Source: an uncultured Bacillota bacterium
Lineage (GTDB): Bacteria; Bacillota; Clostridia; Lachnospirales; Lachnospiraceae
Reading direction: 5' to 3'
Assembly (NCBI GenBank): GCA_958352855.1
Contig: CATWQE010000034.1
Span: 1 to 28,209, forward strand
Length of the DNA stretch: 28,209 nt
The translations under genes and the position numbers were made by a program. The notes below the pieces were generated by a model. The model ran no database searches. It was not told the origin of the DNA and saw nothing but the letters and a program-made list of their open reading frames with translations. Positions 24,601-28,209 of the stretch are shown in pieces. Every line of letters begins with the position of its first letter. Position 1 is the first letter of the stretch.

Positions 24601-24630
24601 TTGACCCGCAGAAGGAGTGAGTTATATAAT
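24601..24630 (+). promoter_or_regulatory. Promoter of tRNA-Ser
   Basis: TTGACC (24601-24606) and TATAAT (24625-24630) are separated by 18 bases. The -10 lies 11 bases before the tRNA 5' end, leaving a very short leader. A perfect TTGACA occurs 16 bases further upstream (24585-24590) but is too far from this -10. Confidence 0.75.
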
Positions 24631-24641
24631 AAAGACTGTTC

Positions 24642-24727
24642 GGAGACATATCGAAGTGGCTGTAACGAGCCGCACTCGAAATGCGGTTGTCCGCAAGGGC
24701 ACGTGGGTTCGAATCCCACTGTCTCCG
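24642..24727 (+). tRNA. tRNA-Ser (anticodon CGA)
   Basis: An 86-base class II tRNA. The acceptor stem GGAGACA pairs with TGTCTCC and the discriminator is G. The anticodon stem CCGCA/TGCGG holds the loop CTCGAAA with anticodon CGA, which reads UCG. The long variable arm TTGTCCGCAAGGGCAC is typical of serine tRNAs, and the T arm is GTGGG-TTCGAAT-CCCAC. CCA is not encoded; the next bases are CTT. The reading frame open through this region is not a gene. Confidence 0.97.
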
Positions 24728-24733
24728 CTTATG

Positions 24734-24770
24734 AAGAGGCTGCCTGCTGTTTTATGGGACAGTCTCTTTT
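24734..24770 (+). terminator. Terminator after tRNA-Ser
   Basis: AAGAGGCTG (24734-24742) pairs with CAGTCTCTT (24760-24768), with one G-T wobble, and is followed by more T residues. It lies 6 bases beyond the tRNA and 31 bases before tadA, so tadA expression probably relies on read-through or a promoter I cannot identify. Confidence 0.65.
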
Positions 24771-24801
24771 GAGATTTAGGACATTTTACGGAGGAAGGTC
24801 C

Positions 24802-25317
24802 ATGACAGAAGAAGAAAAACAGAGCAAAGATGATATAAAATTTATGAAAGAAGCCAAAAAGCAGGCAATGAAAGCCTATGCTTTGAAAGAGGTGCCCATA
24901 GGCTGTGTCATTACCTGTGAGGGTAAGGTTATTGCCAGGGGCTATAACCGGAGAAATACAGATAAGAATACCACATCCCACGCAGAAATCAATGCAATTC
25001 GAAAAGCCAGCAAAAAGCTGGGAGATTGGCGGTTAGAAGGCTGTACCCTTTATGTAACCCTGGAGCCTTGTCAGATGTGTGCAGGAGCTATCATTCAATC
25101 CAGAATGGACAGGGTTGTGATTGCCAGTATGAATCCAAAGGCAGGCTGTGCAGGTTCTGTTCTGAATCTGCTGGAAATGGACGGATTTAACCATAAAGCC
25201 CAGGTGACAAGAGGGGTTTTAGAAGAGGAATGCAGCCAGATGCTTTCTGGGTTTTTTAAGGAATTGAGAGAAGAAAAGGCAAGGAAAAAACAAGAAGCAA
25301 AGGAGAGTGTAGAATGA
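24802..25317 (+). CDS. tadA: tRNA-specific adenosine deaminase
   Basis: This 171-residue enzyme deaminates adenosine 34 of tRNA-Arg(ACG) to inosine. The zinc-binding and catalytic residues are H60-A-E62 (TSHAEINAIR) and P-C90-x-x-C93 (TLEPCQMCAGAI). The family opening MKEAKKQAMKAYALKEVPIG and the C-terminal helix (LEEECSQMLSGFFKELR) are present, and length matches E. coli TadA. The start at 24802 follows GGAGGAAGG; the frame stays open upstream only because it crosses the tRNA. It overlaps the next gene by 4 bases (ATGA), so the two are co-translated. Confidence 0.96.
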   Translation: MTEEEKQSKDDIKFMKEAKKQAMKAYALKEVPIGCVITCEGKVIARGYNRRNTDKNTTSHAEINAIRKASKKLGDWRLEGCTLYVTLEPCQMCAGAIIQSRMDRVVIASMNPKAGCAGSVLNLLEMDGFNHKAQVTRGVLEEECSQMLSGFFKELREEKARKKQEAKESVE

Positions 25318-26171
25318 CAAAACAGGAATTTCAGAATCTGGTAAAGCAAAGACCAGTGATTTTAGATGGAGCCACAGGCTCTAATCTGATGAAGGCGGGA
25401 ATGCCAAAAGGCGTGTGTACAGAACAATGGATTTGTGAGAACCCAAAGCCCTTACAGGAACTTCAAAAAGCATACGAAAAAGCAGGTTCTCAGATTGTCT
25501 ATGCTCCTACTTTTTCAGCTAATCGTATTAGCCTGAAGAACTATGGGCTGGAAAATCAGGTGGAAGAATTAAACAAAGCGCTCATAGAGATTTCCAGAAC
25601 AGCAGTGGGAAACCAGATGCTTGTGGCAGGAGATTTGACTACAGCAGGAAACCAGGAAACATCCTATGAGGAACTTTTGGAAGCCTATAGAGAACAAATT
25701 CTTGTGCAGACCCGGGAAGGCATTGATCTTTTGGTAGCGGAAACCATGCTTGGAGTAACCGAATGTATGGCAGCTCTGGATGCTGCAGCCTCTGTGTGCA
25801 GTCTTCCGGTTATGTGTACACTTACCGTAGAGTCTGATGGCAGCCTCTTTTTTGGTGGAAATATTTACGAAGCAGTGGAAACCCTGGAAGAAATGGGGGC
25901 AGATGCTGTGGGAATCAACTGTTCTACCGGGCCGGACCAGCTCTTGTCAGTGGTAGAAAATATGCGGAAAAGAGTAAACATTCCTTTAATCGTAAAGCCA
26001 AATGCAGGAATGCCTGTTATAAATGCTCAGGGGCAGCCAGTCTACTCTATGGAAGCCAGGGAATTTGCGGCATGCATGAAACACCTGGTAGACGCAGGTG
26101 CAGACATCATAGGCGGCTGCTGCGGCACAACCCCAGAATACATACAGAAATTACACGATACTTTTTCCTGA
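25314..26171 (+). CDS. Homocysteine S-methyltransferase family protein
   Basis: This 285-residue protein is a stand-alone homocysteine-binding (Pfam S-methyl_trans) domain, like the N-terminal part of MetH or like MmuM. It opens VILDGATGSNLMKAGMPKG, and its zinc ligands are C203 (GINCSTGP) and C269/C270 (GGCCGTTPE). It transfers a methyl group to homocysteine to form methionine; the donor could be a corrinoid protein, S-methylmethionine or another methylated compound. No cobalamin-binding domain or MetF gene is adjacent. Translation is coupled to tadA through the ATGA overlap. A 7-bp AT-rich inverted repeat follows (26171-26191) in the short gap to the convergent dedA gene, too weak to call a terminator. 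Confidence 0.92.
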   Translation: MTKQEFQNLVKQRPVILDGATGSNLMKAGMPKGVCTEQWICENPKPLQELQKAYEKAGSQIVYAPTFSANRISLKNYGLENQVEELNKALIEISRTAVGNQMLVAGDLTTAGNQETSYEELLEAYREQILVQTREGIDLLVAETMLGVTECMAALDAAASVCSLPVMCTLTVESDGSLFFGGNIYEAVETLEEMGADAVGINCSTGPDQLLSVVENMRKRVNIPLIVKPNAGMPVINAQGQPVYSMEAREFAACMKHLVDAGADIIGGCCGTTPEYIQKLHDTFS

Positions 26172-26229
26172 ATTCATAAACTAAATGAATTGTCACATAA
26201 AACTGCAACCAATATTCCTGTCGTACAAT

Positions 26230-26850
26230 TTAATGCGGTGATTTTGCAATTTTTCTGCGAAGAAATACAATTCCCCCTATCACACAAGCTGCCAGAAGTA
26301 CGATTTTGGCAGCTTTCGTATAGTTACCAAAATATCGGGCAGCTTTTTCCCAGGAGGAACCGGCAAAAGCTCCAAGAGAAATCAGCGCCAGATTCCAGAG
26401 AAAACTTCCAAGGGCAGTCATCCAGAGAAAACGTCCGGAAGCCATGGCTGCCATACCGGCTGGAATAGAAATCAGGCTGCGGACAATGGGGATAAAACGA
26501 CAAAAAAATACCGTATAATTTCCCCTGCTGTCAAACCAGTCCATAGCCTGTTGAATATGTTCTTTTTTGAGCCTTAAAGCCTTTCCCACAGGTCCGGCTA
26601 TGAGATGTTCCAACCTTTCAGGGGATAACAAATTTCCAATCTGATATAAAATGACAGCCCCTACGAGACTACCGGCTGTAGAAGAAAGTACAACACCAGG
26701 CACATGCATTTTAGTATAAGTTGTCATAAATCCTCCGAAAGTAAGAATCACCTCTGAAGGAATAGGAGGAAAAATATTTTCAGCCAGAATCAGAAAGAAG
26801 ATTCCAAGATACCCGAAAGAATTCATCATTTCCAGCATCCACTGTTCCAT
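26230..26850 (-). CDS. DedA-family membrane protein
   Basis: This 206-residue integral membrane protein belongs to the DedA/SNARE-associated (VTT-domain) family. Family members include undecaprenyl-phosphate or phosphatidylethanolamine flippases and proteins needed for envelope homeostasis. Visible hallmarks are ENIFPPIPSEVILTFGGF after the first helix, the FxxRFxPxxR-type motif in FFCRFIPIVRSLISIPAGMA, and hydrophobic C-terminal helices ending in RRK. The start at 26850 is preferred because GAGG lies 7 bases upstream on this strand; an earlier TTG would add only two residues. It runs opposite to the genes on its left and lies downstream of the SRP RNA on the same strand. Confidence 0.93.
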   Translation of the reverse strand: MEQWMLEMMNSFGYLGIFFLILAENIFPPIPSEVILTFGGFMTTYTKMHVPGVVLSSTAGSLVGAVILYQIGNLLSPERLEHLIAGPVGKALRLKKEHIQQAMDWFDSRGNYTVFFCRFIPIVRSLISIPAGMAAMASGRFLWMTALGSFLWNLALISLGAFAGSSWEKAARYFGNYTKAAKIVLLAACVIGGIVFLRRKIAKSPH

Positions 26851-26962
26851 AAACAAACCTCATGCTTTTTTAAAAATCTATGCCCAAAACGGTTTGTATA
26901 TTCAATTGAAATAAAAAGGGAAAAATTAATTTGAAAGATAAAAGAAATTCAGACATTTTTTT

Positions 26963-27228
26963 ACCGTACACCGCCCATCGAAACTTTCTCACAAACGTTA
27001 CCTCTACAGTTAACTCAGCCCAAGCGCCCTTACGGCACACAGAAGGTTCTGCTTAGTGCTGCTGCATTCCTGCCCTGACACGGTTCACAGATTCCTGTTG
27101 CGTAAGACCCAAACGTCAACGCCACTTATAGAGGGCAGCTTCACAAGAAGAGCCCCTCCGTTTGGCAACACCCCTGCTGTAGCGGATTGCAGGTACAGGG
27201 CACCGCTATCTCCCCGGCTGTACGGTAT
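26963..27228 (-). ncRNA. ffs: Signal recognition particle RNA, large Firmicutes type
   Basis: The reverse strand has the SRP RNA pattern as in B. subtilis scRNA. The 5' part reads CCGGGGAGATAGCGGTGCCC and the nearby CAATCCGCT, typical of the Alu domain. GTTGACGTTTGGGTC follows. The Ffh-binding tip is GTCAGGGCAGGAATGCAGC (27060-27079 region) with a GGAA tetraloop. GGCTGAGTTAACTG follows near the 3' end. The first and last bases (ACCGTACA and TGTACGGT) pair, which defines both ends. Length is about 266 bases. It guides the ribosome-SRP complex to the membrane with Ffh. End positions are estimated to within a few bases. Confidence 0.95.
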
Positions 27229-27233
27229 GTATC

Positions 27234-27262
27234 AGTATAACGGTTTTTTTACTGTTTGTCAA
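27234..27262 (-). promoter_or_regulatory. ffs: Promoter of SRP RNA
   Basis: On the reverse strand, a perfect TTGACA (27262-27257) is followed after 17 bases by TATACT (27239-27234). Transcription would begin about 6 bases further, right at the deduced 5' end of the SRP RNA. This is a near-consensus sigma-A promoter, fitting for an abundant stable RNA. Confidence 0.9.
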
Positions 27263-27274
27263 ATGAAAAAAAAG

Positions 27275-27303
27275 TTGTGGCAAAATATAAAATATTATAT
27301 AAT
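27275..27303 (+). promoter_or_regulatory. Promoter of the phosphofructokinase gene
   Basis: TTGTGG (27275-27280) and TATAAT (27298-27303) are separated by 17 bases, in a very AT-rich tract 47 bases before the start codon. It is divergent from the SRP RNA promoter, with the two -35 boxes only 12 bases apart. Confidence 0.75.
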
Positions 27304-27350
27304 AGATGCAGCTTCACTATAATAATTTTTTTAGATGGGATGTGGAAAGA

Positions 27351-28209
27351 ATGAAAAGAATCGGTTTACTTACCAGTGGCGGAGACTGCCAGGCATTAAA
27401 TGCCACTATGAGAGGCGTTGTAAAAGGTTTGAGCAACAACCTGGAGGAATTGGAAGTTTATGGGTTTGACGATGGGTATAAAGGTCTTATTTATGGGAAT
27501 TACAGAATGCTTTCTTCAAAAGACTTTTCCGGAATTCTCACCAGAGGAGGCACCATTTTGGGAACTTCCCGTCAGCCTTTTAAACTGATGCGTGTTCCAG
27601 ATGAGAAAGGTCTGGATAAGGTAGAAGCCATGAAACAGACATATCACAAGCTGCGTTTGGATTGTCTGGTGATTTTAGGAGGAAACGGAACACAGAAAAC
27701 AGCCAATCTTTTAAGAGAAGAGGGGCTGAATATTATTCATCTTCCTAAAACCATTGATAATGATATCTGGGGAACAGATATGACTTTTGGATTTCAGAGC
27801 GCAGTAAACATTGCTACAGATGCCATTGACTGTATTCACACCACAGCAGCCTCCCACAGCCGGGTATTTATTGTGGAAGTTATGGGGCATAAAGTAGGAT
27901 GGCTGACCCTCCATGCAGGGATTGCGGGAGGTGCAGATATTATTCTGATTCCAGAGATTCCATATGATATTGACAAAGTAGTAGAAGCAATTAACAGAAG
28001 AAACAAAGCCGGAAAAGGATTTACCATTCTGGCAGTGGCAGAGGGCGCTGTTTCCAAGGCAGATGCCAAACTGACCAAAAAAGAATTTAAGAAGAAACAG
28101 GAAGAATACAGAAAACAATATCCATCGGTTGCCTATCAGTTGGCAAACCAACTGGAAAACAAGCTGGATTTAGATATCCGCATTACCATTCCAGGCCATA
28201 TGCAGCGGG
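27351..28209 (+). CDS. pfkA: 6-phosphofructokinase (partial, cut by window end)
   Basis: The first 286 codons of a phosphofructokinase, which phosphorylates fructose 6-phosphate to the 1,6-bisphosphate in glycolysis. The nucleotide loop is TSGGDCQALN at 8-17. GGNGT at 110-114 has glycine where ATP-dependent enzymes do (E. coli G104), while PKTIDNDI at 132-139 has the lysine found in many PPi-dependent and group III enzymes; D136 is the catalytic base. The mixed G113/K133 signature favours ATP use, but phosphoryl donor is not certain. GTGGAAAGA precedes the ATG at 27351. The frame is open to the last base of the window, where IPGHMQRG is the start of the usual substrate-site motif. Confidence 0.93.
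   Translation, partial: MKRIGLLTSGGDCQALNATMRGVVKGLSNNLEELEVYGFDDGYKGLIYGNYRMLSSKDFSGILTRGGTILGTSRQPFKLMRVPDEKGLDKVEAMKQTYHKLRLDCLVILGGNGTQKTANLLREEGLNIIHLPKTIDNDIWGTDMTFGFQSAVNIATDAIDCIHTTAASHSRVFIVEVMGHKVGWLTLHAGIAGGADIILIPEIPYDIDKVVEAINRRNKAGKGFTILAVAEGAVSKADAKLTKKEFKKKQEEYRKQYPSVAYQLANQLENKLDLDIRITIPGHMQR

Noticed and set aside
24642..24727. tRNA-Ser as an att site for an integrated element
   Set aside because: I found no second copy of the tRNA 3' end in the window and no integrase gene.
24601..24801. Open frame running upstream of tadA
   Set aside because: The frame crosses the tRNA-Ser gene and its terminator; the ribosome site and family length place the real start at 24802.
26171..26191. 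Bidirectional terminator between the methyltransferase and dedA genes
   Set aside because: The stem AATTCAT/ATGAATT is only 7 A/T-rich pairs and has no U-tract on either strand.
27056..27322. Small forward-strand open frame of 88 codons
   Set aside because: It overlaps the SRP RNA on the other strand, has no ribosome site and its translation looks like non-coding sequence.
1..28209. CRISPR array or other regular repeat array
   Set aside because: No evenly spaced direct repeats were seen; the only large repeated content is the GH2 gene duplication.

Overview
The window reads as a chromosome segment from a low-GC, Gram-positive anaerobe of the class Clostridia, most likely a gut Lachnospiraceae. 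This rests on strong AGGAGG-type ribosome sites, a ferredoxin-linked pyruvate oxidoreductase, a clostridial 4-hydroxybutyryl-CoA dehydratase, thl/crt/hbd genes, a lipoprotein-type sugar ABC transporter with no ATPase of its own, and the long (about 266 nt) Firmicutes form of SRP RNA. The species assignment is inference.

Region 1 (16-18470) is a run of 14 same-strand genes with short gaps and no convincing terminator, so it is probably one long catabolic operon whose promoter lies left of the window. It holds a PPC/DUF296 protein, two paralogous cytoplasmic GH2 glycosidases, a sugar-binding lipoprotein with two permeases, two xylose-isomerase-like TIM barrels around a Gfo/Idh/MocA oxidoreductase, a threonine-dehydrogenase-like zinc dehydrogenase, a full-length NifJ-type oxidoreductase, a split UxaA-type sugar-acid dehydratase, and an AbfD-type 4-hydroxybutyryl-CoA dehydratase. 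There is no sugar kinase and no aldolase. Taken together the genes suggest uptake of a glycoside, intracellular hydrolysis, oxidation and isomerisation of the sugar, dehydration to a 2-oxo-3-deoxy acid, and entry into CoA-thioester chemistry.

Region 2 (18471-22305) has a GntR/FCD regulator with its own terminator, then a thiolase-crotonase-3-hydroxybutyryl-CoA dehydrogenase operon closed by a strong terminator. This operon lacks butyryl-CoA dehydrogenase and etfAB. With the adjacent AbfD it can link a 4-hydroxyacyl-CoA to crotonyl-CoA, acetoacetyl-CoA and acetyl-CoA.

Region 3 (22306-24476) has a two-domain hypothetical protein behind a leader hairpin, and an Rpn-family PD-(D/E)XK nuclease.

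Region 4 (24477-28209) looks like core chromosome: tRNA-Ser(CGA), tadA overlapping a homocysteine S-methyltransferase-family gene, a reverse-strand DedA membrane protein, reverse-strand SRP RNA with a near-consensus promoter, and a divergent phosphofructokinase gene cut by the window end.

The main candidate for something undescribed is the coupling in Region 1 of a sugar-acid dehydratase, a 2-oxoacid:ferredoxin oxidoreductase and a radical 4-hydroxyacyl-CoA dehydratase in one glycoside operon. This could be a kinase- and aldolase-free route from sugar acids to acetoacetyl- or crotonyl-CoA. The gene content is seen directly; the pathway is inferred.
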